Of a stretch of 64,000 nt of DNA, positions 7,289 to 16,100 are shown piece by piece (the first letter of the stretch is position 1; every line of letters begins with the position of its first letter). Made by a program: the position numbers and the translations under genes. The notes below the pieces were generated by a model, which did no database searches, was not told the origin of the DNA, and saw only the letters and a list, made by a program, of their open reading frames with translations. The DNA comes from Lacticaseibacillus porcinae (lineage in GTDB: Bacteria; Bacillota; Bacilli; Lactobacillales; Lactobacillaceae): the NCBI RefSeq assembly GCF_003946305.1, contig NZ_RHNS01000001.1, forward strand, positions 62,001-126,000. Reading direction: 5' to 3'.

Positions 7289-7816
7289 TTATGCGCCTTC
7301 GTAACTCATTAAGGTGAAGACATCATGATCGGCGATTTTATCGCGACCGTGTAAGTCACTGAGTTCCACTAAGAAAGCTGTGCCGACAACAATGCCGCCA
7401 AGCTTTTCGACTAAGGCGATGGTTGCAGCGATCGTGCCACCAGTGGCGAGCAAGTCGTCACAGACTAAAACCCGTTGGCCTGGACGGATCGCATCTTTGT
7501 GTAAGTATAAAGTGGCTTGACCATATTCCAAGTCATAGCTAGCACTGACTGTTTCACGCGGGAGTTTGCCTTTTTTACGAGCTGGCGCAAAGCCGACGCC
7601 AAGCTTGTAGGCGACTGGGCAGCCGACAATAAAGCCGCGCGCTTCTGGACCCACGATCATTTCAACGCCTTTGTCTTTGGCGTATTCCACGATTTCATCA
7701 GTGGCAGCAGCATATGCTTTGCCGTCTGCCATTAATGGAGAAATGTCGCGGAATGTGATGCCTGGTTCTGGAAAGTCCGGAACACTAGCGATGTAGTCTT
7801 TAAAATTAATTGCCAT
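7289..7816 (-). CDS. apt: Adenine phosphoribosyltransferase
   Basis: Purine-salvage enzyme making AMP from adenine and PRPP. The 175-residue protein has the family N-terminus ([20 protein letters not shown]), the EARGFI element and the PRPP-binding loop [13 protein letters not shown] near residue 118. Length and motifs are complete. The ATG at 7816 follows recJ by 12 bases, and the recJ-apt order is a standard Firmicute arrangement. A terminator follows. Confidence 0.96.
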   Translation of the reverse strand: MAINFKDYIASVPDFPEPGITFRDISPLMADGKAYAAATDEIVEYAKDKGVEMIVGPEARGFIVGCPVAYKLGVGFAPARKKGKLPRETVSASYDLEYGQATLYLHKDAIRPGQRVLVCDDLLATGGTIAATIALVEKLGGIVVGTAFLVELSDLHGRDKIADHDVFTLMSYEGA

Positions 7817-7828
7817 GGAGATTTAGCC

Positions 7829-10102
7829 TCACCTTTTAGTAGTCATGACGCGTTGTTGGATCACGTTGGCAGGATCTTGTTGTAAATGCTTGGCCAACGC
7901 TAAAAAATCAACGCGCTGTTGGTATGCCGTCGCAGATTCTAGCGGCTTTTTTTCTGGATGGTCGCTGACTGAAATCAGCGCACCCTCTATTCTAACAAAT
8001 TGCAACTCGAAAAACACCTGTACGGCAAAAATTGCTTGCTGAGTTGTCACATGGACCATCTGCGCTAAAGCTGGGAGATGATGTTTGTCAAAGTGAGGAT
8101 GTTGCCGCAAGAACACCAATACCCGTCCAAACTCTGCGCGCGTTGGGATCGCGACTAAGTTGGCAGGGTCTTGAGCGAAGATCACCCGCACTGGCAATTT
8201 GACTTGCTGCATCACTTGTTGCAAGTCTGATTCAGTATGTGGCAGGTCAACTAACACCACCTGTTCAGTCGGTTGCGTTAAGTCTTTGGCAAGCATCGTT
8301 GGCCCGCCGAATTGAAAACGTCCCATCATTTGGCGCATCACTTGCCGATCAAAGAACACATAAGTGAAGGCCCCGCGGAATTGTTCCGCACTCGGTTGTG
8401 GTAGGCGTAAATCGATCATCTCTGGGGCTTTCAGTTGCCAATCTTGTAGGCGCAACTGCAAACTGGTGCGATTTTGCCAAGTGTTTTGATCTAAAGTCAC
8501 CGCCAATTTCACTTGGGCGGCGTCGCTTAACGATTGCGCTTGGTCGCCGAGGCCAAAGGCAATGACATCAATGCCGTCAACTGTGAATTTCAAATGATCT
8601 TTGGTTTTCCCGATTTGACGAATGCCAGTCAAAGTTTGTGGTCGCACAGAAAACACCGGTTCTGGGTTACCTTGTCCAAATGGTGCCAACGCGCGCATCG
8701 CTTGATAATTCTCAAGCGTTAAGTCTTGGGCATCAAGGCGCGCGACCACATCGAGCTTTGGTGCGCCAGCATCTTTCAAACTGACCGCAGCAGCAGTTTC
8801 CATGGCTTGATGGATCGTATCAAGATTGGCAGTTGGCACCGTCAACCCTACCGCCATCGCATGCCCACCAAAATGCGTCATCGCGTCAGTGACTGGCTGC
8901 AAGCTTTTAAACAAGTGATAGCCTTCAACTGATCGCCCTGAGCCTTTAGCACTGGTGCCATCAGCTGAGATATTCAACACTAATGTCGGCTTGCCAGTGT
9001 TTTGAACCACATGGCTGGCAACAATCCCAAGCACCCCTTCATGCCAACCAGCTTTTGCTAACACTAAGGTTTTTGCGGCTTGATTCTCAGGCGTTTCAGC
9101 CAGGTGCATCGCCTCTTGGGAGATTTTTTTGACTAAGGCTTGACGTTCAGAGTTGCGTTCGTCGACATTTTTGGCGAGACGTGCGGCTTCTTCATCATCA
9201 AATGTCGTTAACAACGTGACGCCAGGCGTCGCATCCCCAAGGCGACCGATCGCATTCAACCGCGGTCCAATGCCAAAGCCTACCGTTTGTTCATCGACAG
9301 TTTTGGGATCAATGCTAGCGGCTTCGAGCAAGGCATTGAGCCCGACACGAGCGCCTGAGCGGATCTGTGCTAAACCCAGTTGGACTAGCGTGCGATTCTC
9401 ATCAGTTAAGCTAACCAAATCACAAATCGCACCCAGCGCTGCAAGATCCACAGCATCCATCGGTGGCCCATCCAATAACGCAGTGGCCACTTTAAAGGCA
9501 ACACCAGCACCAGACAAATCACCAAAAGGATAATCACTACCTGGAAAACGCGGATGCACTACAGCAACCGCATCAGGTAATTCATCTGGCAGTTCATGGT
9601 GATCGGTGACCACCACATCCATCCCGTCTGCCATCGCTTGATCGATCACCGCTTTGCCGCCGACACCATTATCTACCGTGATCAACAATTGCGTGCCATT
9701 GGCGTGTAAATACTTGTAAACCTCAGCGTTGGGGCCATAACCATCAGCGAAGCGATCAGGAATAAAGACTTCCGGTTCCGCACCGATACTTTCAAGGGCT
9801 TCTTTCATGATCGACGTCGACGTTAAGCCATCGACATCATAGTCGCCGTAAATCGTGATTTTTTCTTGAGCAGTGACCGCTTGTTGAATCCGCGCGACGG
9901 CTTTGTTCATGTCATGTAGCAACATCGGATCATGCAGGCTTTCCACACTTGGATGCGTGAAAGTCGCCCATTGATCGCTGTTTGTAATGCCGCGTTGCCA
10001 CAACAAGCGCGCTAAAAAAGGACTTACCGACAATTGCTCAGCTAAGTCGTGAATGGTTTGGGTGTCAGGTTGCTTCATTAAATGCCAATCAAAATGTGCC
10101 AC
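7829..10102 (-). CDS. recJ: Single-stranded-DNA-specific exonuclease RecJ
   Basis: 5'-3' exonuclease acting on single-stranded DNA in recombination, mismatch and base-excision repair. The DHH phosphoesterase core is visible: DYDVDGLTSTS, DNGVGG and VVVTDHHELPD in the first 180 residues, then DHHA1-type GGHAMAVGL near residue 415, an OB-fold region and a long Firmicute-type C-terminal domain. I start it at the GTG at 10102, which follows GGAGGAG by a proper distance; the six residues upstream encode the ribosome site itself. About 757 aa. It is co-transcribed with apt. Confidence 0.95.
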   Translation of the reverse strand: MAHFDWHLMKQPDTQTIHDLAEQLSVSPFLARLLWQRGITNSDQWATFTHPSVESLHDPMLLHDMNKAVARIQQAVTAQEKITIYGDYDVDGLTSTSIMKEALESIGAEPEVFIPDRFADGYGPNAEVYKYLHANGTQLLITVDNGVGGKAVIDQAMADGMDVVVTDHHELPDELPDAVAVVHPRFPGSDYPFGDLSGAGVAFKVATALLDGPPMDAVDLAALGAICDLVSLTDENRTLVQLGLAQIRSGARVGLNALLEAASIDPKTVDEQTVGFGIGPRLNAIGRLGDATPGVTLLTTFDDEEAARLAKNVDERNSERQALVKKISQEAMHLAETPENQAAKTLVLAKAGWHEGVLGIVASHVVQNTGKPTLVLNISADGTSAKGSGRSVEGYHLFKSLQPVTDAMTHFGGHAMAVGLTVPTANLDTIHQAMETAAAVSLKDAGAPKLDVVARLDAQDLTLENYQAMRALAPFGQGNPEPVFSVRPQTLTGIRQIGKTKDHLKFTVDGIDVIAFGLGDQAQSLSDAAQVKLAVTLDQNTWQNRTSLQLRLQDWQLKAPEMIDLRLPQPSAEQFRGAFTYVFFDRQVMRQMMGRFQFGGPTMLAKDLTQPTEQVVLVDLPHTESDLQQVMQQVKLPVRVIFAQDPANLVAIPTRAEFGRVLVFLRQHPHFDKHHLPALAQMVHVTTQQAIFAVQVFFELQFVRIEGALISVSDHPEKKPLESATAYQQRVDFLALAKHLQQDPANVIQQRVMTTKR

Positions 10103-10166
10103 GCGCGCTCCTCCGTTCAAAAACTACCCAACTAGTATACCAAATATTTCCCTGCAAAAAAGCTTC

Positions 10167-10177
10167 GCGGTGTTATA
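10167..10177 (+). promoter_or_regulatory. Extended -10 promoter of the 108-aa gene
   Basis: TGTTATAAT (TG, one base, TATAAT) lies about 70 bases before the ATG at 10245. The -35 region is poor (CTGCAA), as is common with an extended -10. Confidence 0.55.
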
Positions 10178-10244
10178 ATTGTCATGTATTCGAAATCAAC
10201 AGCCCAACTCCAACCAGCGACTGCAACAAAGGAGTTGTTTCATC

Positions 10245-10571
10245 ATGTCTGCCACTGCAGAAATGGTTAAAAAAGCTGATGACGCTGTGAACGCCACCGG
10301 TTATGTCACAGAAAAAGAGATCCCTGAACTTCACGATATGGCTTATGCTCGCGACTTAGCAGAAGCATTGACCAAGTCCCGTGAAAAAGCGTCCGAAGAA
10401 GGCTACATTTACACTGAGCCTTTCGACTTTGTCGGTGGGAAGATCTCTAACATTGTTTGGAACATGGACAAGATCAAGACCCGTGCTGATGCTGAACAAA
10501 CGTTAGCCGAAGACATGCACTGGCAAGTGGTCAAGCCTGAGTTATCCCAAGCAGACCAAAAAGAATTCTAA
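10245..10571 (+). CDS. Hypothetical protein (108 aa)
   Basis: I do not recognise this acidic, helical, soluble protein. It starts MSATAEMVKKADDAVNATGY and contains a KIKTRADAEQTLAEDMHW segment. The ATG at 10245 has AAAGGAG upstream, and the 22 residues available before it have no ribosome site. Codon use resembles its neighbours. A short terminator separates it from the ASCH gene. Confidence 0.75.
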   Translation: MSATAEMVKKADDAVNATGYVTEKEIPELHDMAYARDLAEALTKSREKASEEGYIYTEPFDFVGGKISNIVWNMDKIKTRADAEQTLAEDMHWQVVKPELSQADQKEF

Positions 10572-10579
10572 CTTTGCTT

Positions 10580-10607
10580 TCCGTCGACTGTCGCCGGCGG
10601 ATTTTTT
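10580..10607 (+). terminator. Weak intrinsic terminator
   Basis: A 7-bp stem (10580-10586 with 10595-10601, one G-U) with an eight-base loop is followed by a T run. Readthrough into the ASCH gene is likely. Confidence 0.6.
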
Positions 10608-10623
10608 ATTAAAGGAGCAGTTT

Positions 10624-11091
10624 ATGCCGACCATTGAAGAATTTTTCAACACGGCCAAACAGGAATTGGCTTTAGATCCTCACATGACGTATCGATCCGC
10701 TGATAGCTTTGGTGATTCCCCTGAACTCGCTGATACCATCGCCGATTTGATCGTCTCAGGCAAAAAAACTGCCACCAGCAGCGGCTTTGAGCTTTATATG
10801 CATGACCACGAACCAATGCCTGAAGTCGGTGACGTCAATGTGGTGCTAAATGGCCGCCAAGAACCTGTCGCCGTCACCTACTTAGAAGATACGTTCATCA
10901 AACCTTTTGCTAGTGTCGATGCCACCCAAGCGCAACTGGAAGGCGAAGGTGATTTAAGTTTAACTTATTGGCAACGCGAGCATGCGCGCTTTTTCAAAAC
11001 GGCTTATGCCAAAGCTGGTTTGACCTTTGATCCCGAGACTTCAATGGTGGTGATCGAGCGCTTCCGGGTGTTGTATCCATTTGTTGACTAA
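10624..11091 (+). CDS. ASCH domain protein
   Basis: Protein of 155 residues with an ASCH domain, a PUA-like fold thought to bind RNA or act on modified nucleosides. Diagnostic pieces are IVSGKKTATSSGFELY near residue 40, VAVTYLEDT near residue 82 and EGEGDLSLTYWQREHARFF near residue 102. The ATG at 10624 has AAAGGAG eight bases upstream. The target is unknown. Some relatives hydrolyse N4-acetylcytidine, but those are shorter, so I do not transfer that role. Confidence 0.85.
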   Translation: MPTIEEFFNTAKQELALDPHMTYRSADSFGDSPELADTIADLIVSGKKTATSSGFELYMHDHEPMPEVGDVNVVLNGRQEPVAVTYLEDTFIKPFASVDATQAQLEGEGDLSLTYWQREHARFFKTAYAKAGLTFDPETSMVVIERFRVLYPFVD

Positions 11092-11093
11092 AC

Positions 11094-11122
11094 TTGCGTA
11101 AGCGAACGATTGTTTGTATAAT
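11094..11122 (+). promoter_or_regulatory. Promoter of the 67-aa gene
   Basis: TTGCGT at 11094-11099 and a consensus TATAAT at 11117-11122 are 17 bases apart, directly after the ASCH gene. Confidence 0.75.
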
Positions 11123-11141
11123 GATAGTCGAGGTGATATTC

Positions 11142-11345
11142 ATGAAACTACCGATTACCATCGCCGACTGGACCATTACCAAACAACACGCGCGCCGCGG
11201 GATGGTGCGCTTGCAATCACGCAACAGCGTCGGTGAACTAGAAGCTGACAAGCTGTTAGATGATTTACCGCGCGTGATCGGCCGGCCACTGACCATCGAC
11301 GAACAAGTGGCGTTGACGTTGGCGGTACCAGGTTTAGCAGCTTAA
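11142..11345 (+). CDS. Small hypothetical protein (67 aa)
   Basis: I cannot assign this 67-residue protein. It starts MKLPITIADWTITKQHARRG and has a basic first half and an acidic middle (GELEADKLLDDLP). The frame continues upstream, but the ATG at 11142 has GAGGTG nine bases before it and follows a strong promoter, while the upstream candidate lies inside that promoter. A strong terminator ends it. Confidence 0.7.
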   Translation: MKLPITIADWTITKQHARRGMVRLQSRNSVGELEADKLLDDLPRVIGRPLTIDEQVALTLAVPGLAA

Positions 11346-11365
11346 CGTAAAATCAAAATCTGATC

Positions 11366-11396
11366 ACTCGACTGTTGTTTCAGTCGAGTTTTTTTG
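11366..11396 (+). terminator. Intrinsic terminator
   Basis: A 9-bp stem (11366-11374 with 11381-11389), a six-base loop and a run of seven T residues. Confidence 0.88.
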
Positions 11397-11549
11397 TGCC
11401 ATCACTTGTACGGCCACTCACCCACAGGTAAAAAAAGCCCAATTATTTTTTTAAGCACGGCGCTTCTAGCATCAAATTAATACGCTGTCACAATTGGTCT
11501 AGTTTAACGGGGTCAACAAAGTTGTTTATGAATGCGATTTCTGTTAATC

Positions 11550-11559
11550 TGTACGTACA
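11550..11559. promoter_or_regulatory. Probable TreR operator 1
   Basis: The palindrome TGTACGTACA lies upstream of the treR promoter. The same ten bases recur at 11606-11615. TreR sites in Bacillus are similar TGTATATACA-type palindromes (family knowledge). Confidence 0.7.
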
Positions 11560-11595
11560 AGAAGATGAAGCTGTATGTTCCTGAATTTATAGGAT

Positions 11596-11624
11596 TTGAC
11601 GAACTTGTACGTACAGGATATTCT
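11596..11624 (+). promoter_or_regulatory. Promoter of treR-treC-treP
   Basis: TTGACG at 11596-11601 and TATTCT at 11619-11624 are separated by 17 bases. The second TreR-like palindrome fills this spacer, an arrangement that would block RNA polymerase. Confidence 0.75.
11606..11615. promoter_or_regulatory. Probable TreR operator 2
   Basis: TGTACGTACA lies between the -35 and -10 boxes of the trehalose operon promoter, 56 bases from operator 1. Confidence 0.78.
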
Positions 11625-11632
11625 ATAGCTGT

Positions 11633-11646
11633 CGAAAGCGATTACA
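11633..11646 (+). promoter_or_regulatory. Probable cre (CcpA site)
   Basis: CGAAAGCGATTACA matches the cre consensus TGWAANCGNTNWCA in 13 of 14 positions. It lies just downstream of the trehalose promoter, where CcpA binding would repress transcription when glucose is present. Confidence 0.6.
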
Positions 11647-11657
11647 GAGGTTCTCAC

Positions 11658-12368
11658 ATGACAAAATTAGATTTGGTCTATCAAGACTTGAAGCAAAAAA
11701 TCGATACTGGCATTTACGCCACTAACACCTTGTTACCTAGCGAAAATGCTCTTGCCGAATTGTATGGTGCTTCTCGTGACACGATTCGCAAAGCGTTAGC
11801 GAAGTTGCGTGATCAAGGTTTCATTCAATCGCAAAAAGGTCGCGGCTCAGTGGTGATCAACCGCCAACAATATGTTTTTCCAGTGTCTGGCGTGATCAGC
11901 TACAAAGAACTCAGCCAACGGTTGAATTTCCAAACCACCACCACGATGATCGACAACACGCAAATGCCATTGCCAATCGCCAACTTCAAAGCCGTTGATC
12001 CCCATGCCAAGCCTTGCACCACCACCCGCTTAGTCCGGTTGCGAGCAGTCAACGGTGAACCAGTGATCATCGATATCGACTACATTGACTGTGATGTGGT
12101 GCCAGCAATTTCAAAAGCAGTCGCTGAAGATTCGCTGTATGCCTATTTTGAAGGGGAATTGCATTTAACCATCGCCTACGCGAAAAAAGAGATCACCGTT
12201 GAACCGGCCACAGCCCAAGATCAACAGCTCTTGCACTTAAGCCCCACCGATTCAGTAGTGGTTGTCAAAAGCGTCACCAGTTTAGAAGATACCACAGCCT
12301 TTCAATATACCGAATCTCGGCATCGCCCTGATCGTTTTCGTTTTCAAGAATTTGCTCGTCGCGCATAG
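11658..12368 (+). CDS. treR: Trehalose operon repressor TreR (GntR family)
   Basis: GntR/HutC-type regulator of 236 residues. The N-terminal winged helix-turn-helix reads LPSENALAELYGASRDTIRK, and a UTRA effector domain follows (RLVRLRAVNGEPVIIDIDYI). TreR proteins release DNA when they bind trehalose-6-phosphate (family knowledge). The ATG at 11658 has AGAGG upstream, and the open frame before it runs through the promoter and operators and is not translated. It is the first gene of treR-treC-treP and probably represses its own operon through the two palindromes. Confidence 0.9.
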   Translation: MTKLDLVYQDLKQKIDTGIYATNTLLPSENALAELYGASRDTIRKALAKLRDQGFIQSQKGRGSVVINRQQYVFPVSGVISYKELSQRLNFQTTTTMIDNTQMPLPIANFKAVDPHAKPCTTTRLVRLRAVNGEPVIIDIDYIDCDVVPAISKAVAEDSLYAYFEGELHLTIAYAKKEITVEPATAQDQQLLHLSPTDSVVVVKSVTSLEDTTAFQYTESRHRPDRFRFQEFARRA

Positions 12369-12377
12369 GAGGACAAC

Positions 12378-14009
12378 ATGCACAATCAAGTGATCTATCA
12401 ACTTTATCCCAAATCATTTTACGATTCCAATGGCGATGGGATCGGTGATTTGCGCGGGGTGATCGAAAAAATCGACTATTTGGTCAGCTTAAACGTCGAT
12501 ATGATCTGGTTTAATCCCTTTTTCGTTTCGCCACAAAATGATAACGGTTACGATGTCGCCGACTATCGCGCCATTGATCCGCGGTTTGGGACCATGGCAG
12601 ATTTCGATGAATTGATCGCCAAGCTCAGTGAACATCACATTGGCGTGATGCTTGATATGGTGCTCAACCACACCTCAACAGCACATCAATGGTTTCAAAA
12701 AGCGTTAGCCGGTGACGCCAAGTATCAAGCTTATTATTATTTGCGCGATCCGAAACCTGATGGCAGCTTGCCGACGAATTGGCAATCAAAATTTGGCGGT
12801 CCGGCTTGGTCAGCATTTGGCAATACTGGTAAATATTACCTGCACTTATATGATCGCACCCAAGCAGATCTGGATTGGCATAATCCAGAAGTTCGGGCAG
12901 AAGCTGCGGACATCGTGAACTTCTGGCGCGCTAAAGGCGTTCGCGGATTCCGCTTTGATGTGTTGAATGTGATCGGTAAATCTGATTCGCTCGTGGATGC
13001 AGAACCAGGCACAGAAAGCAAGTTTCTGTACACTGACACGCCGATCGTTCAAACTTATATTAAGGAGTTGGCCGCTCATTCATTTGGTCAAGATCCTGAC
13101 TCAGTCACAGTTGGTGAAATGAGCTCCACCGGCTTACAACAAGCCGTCGCCTACACCAAACCAGAAAACCACGAATTATCAATGGTCTTCCAGTTCCACC
13201 ACTTGAAAGTCGATTATGTCGACGGACAAAAATGGACCGCCATGCGGTACGACTTTAATGCTTTGCGGAAGTTGTTACACACTTGGGGCACTGGCATGGC
13301 CCAAGGTGGCGGTTGGCAAGCGTTGTTTTGGAATAATCACGATCAACCACGGGCGATCGATCGCTTCGCTGATCCCAAACAACGTTACGCCAGCGCCACT
13401 TTGCTGGCTGCCAGCATTCATCTCAGTCGCGGGACGCCTTACATCTATATGGGTGAAGAAATCGGGATGTCAGATCCTGACTACACCGGTATGAATGATT
13501 ACGTTGATATCGAAGCCCACAACGCCTACAACGCGTTATTAGCGCAAGGTTTATCTGCACATGATGCCTTTGCGATCGTCCATGCCAAAGCGCGCGATAA
13601 CTCCCGGACGCCAATGCAATGGGATGATGGCGCGACTGCTGGCTTTACCACTGGCACCCCTTGGCTAAAGTCGACGAATCAACGTGTTGTCAATGTTGAA
13701 GCAGCCGTCAGTCAGCGTATCTTCGCCTTTTATCAAAAGCTGATCGCCTTGCGGAAACAATTTAACGTGATTTCAGAAGGCGACTATCAACCTTTTGGGG
13801 AAAACATTGACTGGTTGTATGGTTATCAACGTGATTTTGGAGGCCAACACTTGTTAGTTTTGAACAACTTCGCCGACCATGACATCGAGATCCCGATCCC
13901 TTCAGCGTTCCAAAAAGCCCAAATTTTGATCACCAATGAACCATCACTTAACCCTGCTGCCACCCTCACCTTGCCAGCTTATGGCACCGTGGCCTTGTTG
14001 CAGCAATAA
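12378..14009 (+). CDS. treC: Trehalose-6-phosphate hydrolase
   Basis: Cytosolic GH13 enzyme that splits trehalose-6-phosphate into glucose and glucose-6-phosphate. The 543 residues have the family signature from the N-terminus (VIYQLYPKSFYDSNGDGIG). Catalytic residues are D194 (GFRFDV, nucleophile), E247 (TVGEMSS, acid/base) and D322 (WNNHDQPR). The WQSKFGGPAW and FQFHHLKVDY segments are typical of TreC rather than general oligo-1,6-glucosidases. AGGAGG precedes the ATG. It lies between the repressor and the trehalose PTS gene, which settles the substrate. Confidence 0.95.
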   Translation: MHNQVIYQLYPKSFYDSNGDGIGDLRGVIEKIDYLVSLNVDMIWFNPFFVSPQNDNGYDVADYRAIDPRFGTMADFDELIAKLSEHHIGVMLDMVLNHTSTAHQWFQKALAGDAKYQAYYYLRDPKPDGSLPTNWQSKFGGPAWSAFGNTGKYYLHLYDRTQADLDWHNPEVRAEAADIVNFWRAKGVRGFRFDVLNVIGKSDSLVDAEPGTESKFLYTDTPIVQTYIKELAAHSFGQDPDSVTVGEMSSTGLQQAVAYTKPENHELSMVFQFHHLKVDYVDGQKWTAMRYDFNALRKLLHTWGTGMAQGGGWQALFWNNHDQPRAIDRFADPKQRYASATLLAASIHLSRGTPYIYMGEEIGMSDPDYTGMNDYVDIEAHNAYNALLAQGLSAHDAFAIVHAKARDNSRTPMQWDDGATAGFTTGTPWLKSTNQRVVNVEAAVSQRIFAFYQKLIALRKQFNVISEGDYQPFGENIDWLYGYQRDFGGQHLLVLNNFADHDIEIPIPSAFQKAQILITNEPSLNPAATLTLPAYGTVALLQQ

Positions 14010-14020
14010 GGAGGAACATT

Positions 14021-15997
14021 ATGAAAAACGAAACTTTAGTGGCGCCTGCCAGTGGATTATTAATGCCGATCACTGACGTCAGCGATCCGATTTTTGCTCA
14101 AAAAACGATGGGCGATGGCTTTGGGGTAGAGCCTGCGACCAACCAAATCGTCGCTCCTGCTAGCGGTCGCATTGTGTTGATCGCCGACACTAAGCATGCC
14201 ATCGGGATCAGGACTGAAAGTGGTGTTGAGATCTTGATCCACATGGGGATCGATACCGTTGAACTTAAAGGCGCGCCTTTTGAAATCGACACCCATGTCG
14301 ACGCCCAAGTTAACGCTGGTGATATCATCGGGTCGATGGATCTGGATGCGATCCGCGCTGCTGGGAAGAAAACCACGATCATTGTGGCCATCACCAACAC
14401 TGCAGATATTTTAAACAGTATCGACTTACATGCTGGCGAAGTGCATGCTGGCGCGCCTGCTGCTGACCTCAGCTTGAAGACGCCAACGACAAAGCCTGTC
14501 GCCAACGTTGATGAGAAAAACAAATACGCTGTCACTGCTCGCGATGTGATCGCTGCGGTTGGTGGTCCAAGCAACGTCAAAAGTTTGATCCACTGTATCA
14601 CCCGCTTGCGTTTTTATCTCAAAGATGAAAGCGTTCCCGATGATGGTGCCGTTGCTGAAATTCCTGGTGTCATCGATGTCGCCCGCGCTGCTGGTCAATA
14701 TCAAGTAGTGATCGGCCAAACTGTCACTGATGTTTATGATGAAGCCATCAAACAACTGGGACCAGGTTTTGCCAACCCTGAAGCCACCGCGCAAATCACC
14801 GCAGAAACTGAAGCAGAAGCACAAGATCAAAGTTTGTGGGGTAAAACCAAACGTGGGGCATCGAGTTTGATCGGTGTGATCACCGGTTCCATGATCCCGA
14901 TCATCGGGTTGTTAGCTGCCAGTGGGATGCTCAAAGGGATCATGACCATCCTCACGACTTGGGGCGGCGTTTCCACGACGAGTCAAACGTATATGTTGAT
15001 CAATGCCATGGGTGATGCGACCTTCTACTTCTTACCAGTGCTTGTCGGCTTCACCGCTGCTCAAAAACTCGGTAGTGACCCAGTCATTGTTGCCATCATT
15101 GGGGCTTTCTTGATTTATCCTTCCCTGGTTCAAGTCGTTGCTGGTGGCAAATCCTTCGGCACGGTGCTGGGAATGACGATCAATTCCAATTTCTTTGGGA
15201 TTCCGATTCACATCCCACAATACACTTACTCCATTTTCCCAATGATCTTCGCTGCCTGGATGGCGTCAAAAGTTGAACCTTGGATCAAAAAATGGATGCC
15301 AGTGATGTTGCGGATGATCTTCTCCCCATTAGTTGAAATCTTCTTAGTTGGGATGACTGTCTTAATTATCGTCGGCCCGATCATTACCTTGATTTCCACT
15401 GGGATCTCCGCTGCTTTGCAAGCATTACTCAACTTGAACCTCGCGTTATCAGGGATGATCATCGGTGGGCTGTATCAAGTGCTTGTGATCTTCGGCTTGC
15501 ACTGGGCCGTCATTCCGATCATCTCCGCGCAACTGTCTGTGCCAGGTGGTCACTCCGTATTAAACGGGATCGTGTCTGTCACGATGATTGCCCAAGGTGC
15601 TGGTGCCTTAGCTGTGTGGGTCAAGACTCGCAATAACAAAGCCTTATCTGGTTTGTCGTTATCTGCTGCGATCTCTGCTTTCGTTGGGATCACGGAACCG
15701 GCAATGTATGGGATCAACTTAAAGTATGGTCGCGTGTTCTTATTCTCTAGCATCGGCGCTGCCATCGGTGGCTTGCTCAACGGCTTGCTCGGCGTTGACA
15801 TGTACGGCTTTACTGGCAGTTGGATCGGGTTCCCATCTTTTGCCAGCAACGCTAACCCGTCGAACTTGTTGAACTTCTTCATTGTTTCAACAGTCACCAC
15901 GATCGCTGCCTTCACCTTGGTTTACCTGTTCGGTTATAAAGAATCTGACAGCTTGAAAGCCAAAACGGCACCGAAGAAGAAACATCTCGGCGAATAA
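14021..15997 (+). CDS. treP: PTS trehalose transporter, EIIA-EIIB-EIIC fusion
   Basis: Phosphotransferase permease of 658 residues that imports trehalose as trehalose-6-phosphate. Domain order is IIA (residues 1-150, phosphorylated histidine H74 in EILIHMGID, helper H59), IIB (165-260, phosphocysteine C192 in IHCITRLRFYL) and IIC (285-645, about ten membrane segments, GITEPAMYG loop). It belongs to the glucose superfamily. Having IIA at the N-terminus is a variant of the more usual IIBC or IIBCA order. The ATG has GGAGG upstream. It is the last gene of the operon and is followed by a strong terminator. Confidence 0.93.
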   Translation: MKNETLVAPASGLLMPITDVSDPIFAQKTMGDGFGVEPATNQIVAPASGRIVLIADTKHAIGIRTESGVEILIHMGIDTVELKGAPFEIDTHVDAQVNAGDIIGSMDLDAIRAAGKKTTIIVAITNTADILNSIDLHAGEVHAGAPAADLSLKTPTTKPVANVDEKNKYAVTARDVIAAVGGPSNVKSLIHCITRLRFYLKDESVPDDGAVAEIPGVIDVARAAGQYQVVIGQTVTDVYDEAIKQLGPGFANPEATAQITAETEAEAQDQSLWGKTKRGASSLIGVITGSMIPIIGLLAASGMLKGIMTILTTWGGVSTTSQTYMLINAMGDATFYFLPVLVGFTAAQKLGSDPVIVAIIGAFLIYPSLVQVVAGGKSFGTVLGMTINSNFFGIPIHIPQYTYSIFPMIFAAWMASKVEPWIKKWMPVMLRMIFSPLVEIFLVGMTVLIIVGPIITLISTGISAALQALLNLNLALSGMIIGGLYQVLVIFGLHWAVIPIISAQLSVPGGHSVLNGIVSVTMIAQGAGALAVWVKTRNNKALSGLSLSAAISAFVGITEPAMYGINLKYGRVFLFSSIGAAIGGLLNGLLGVDMYGFTGSWIGFPSFASNANPSNLLNFFIVSTVTTIAAFTLVYLFGYKESDSLKAKTAPKKKHLGE

Positions 15998-16013
15998 TAA
16001 AATTTGCACCACG

Positions 16014-16045
16014 GACCCAAGCCTTGGTTGGCTTGGGTCTTTTTT
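16014..16045 (+). terminator. Terminator of the trehalose operon
   Basis: A 10-bp GC-rich stem (16014-16023 with 16030-16039) with a six-base loop is followed by six T residues. Confidence 0.9.
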
Positions 16046-16100
16046 GTCGCTTGGAGGCAAAATAAATAGCCCTGATCACTCAGGACTACTCATGATGGTT

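Noticed and set aside
9153-9533. 126-codon frame antisense to recJ
   Set aside because: Third-position bias belongs to recJ; no ribosome site.
14098-14830. Antisense frames of 134-167 codons within the PTS gene
   Set aside because: They are shadows of treP with reversed codon bias.
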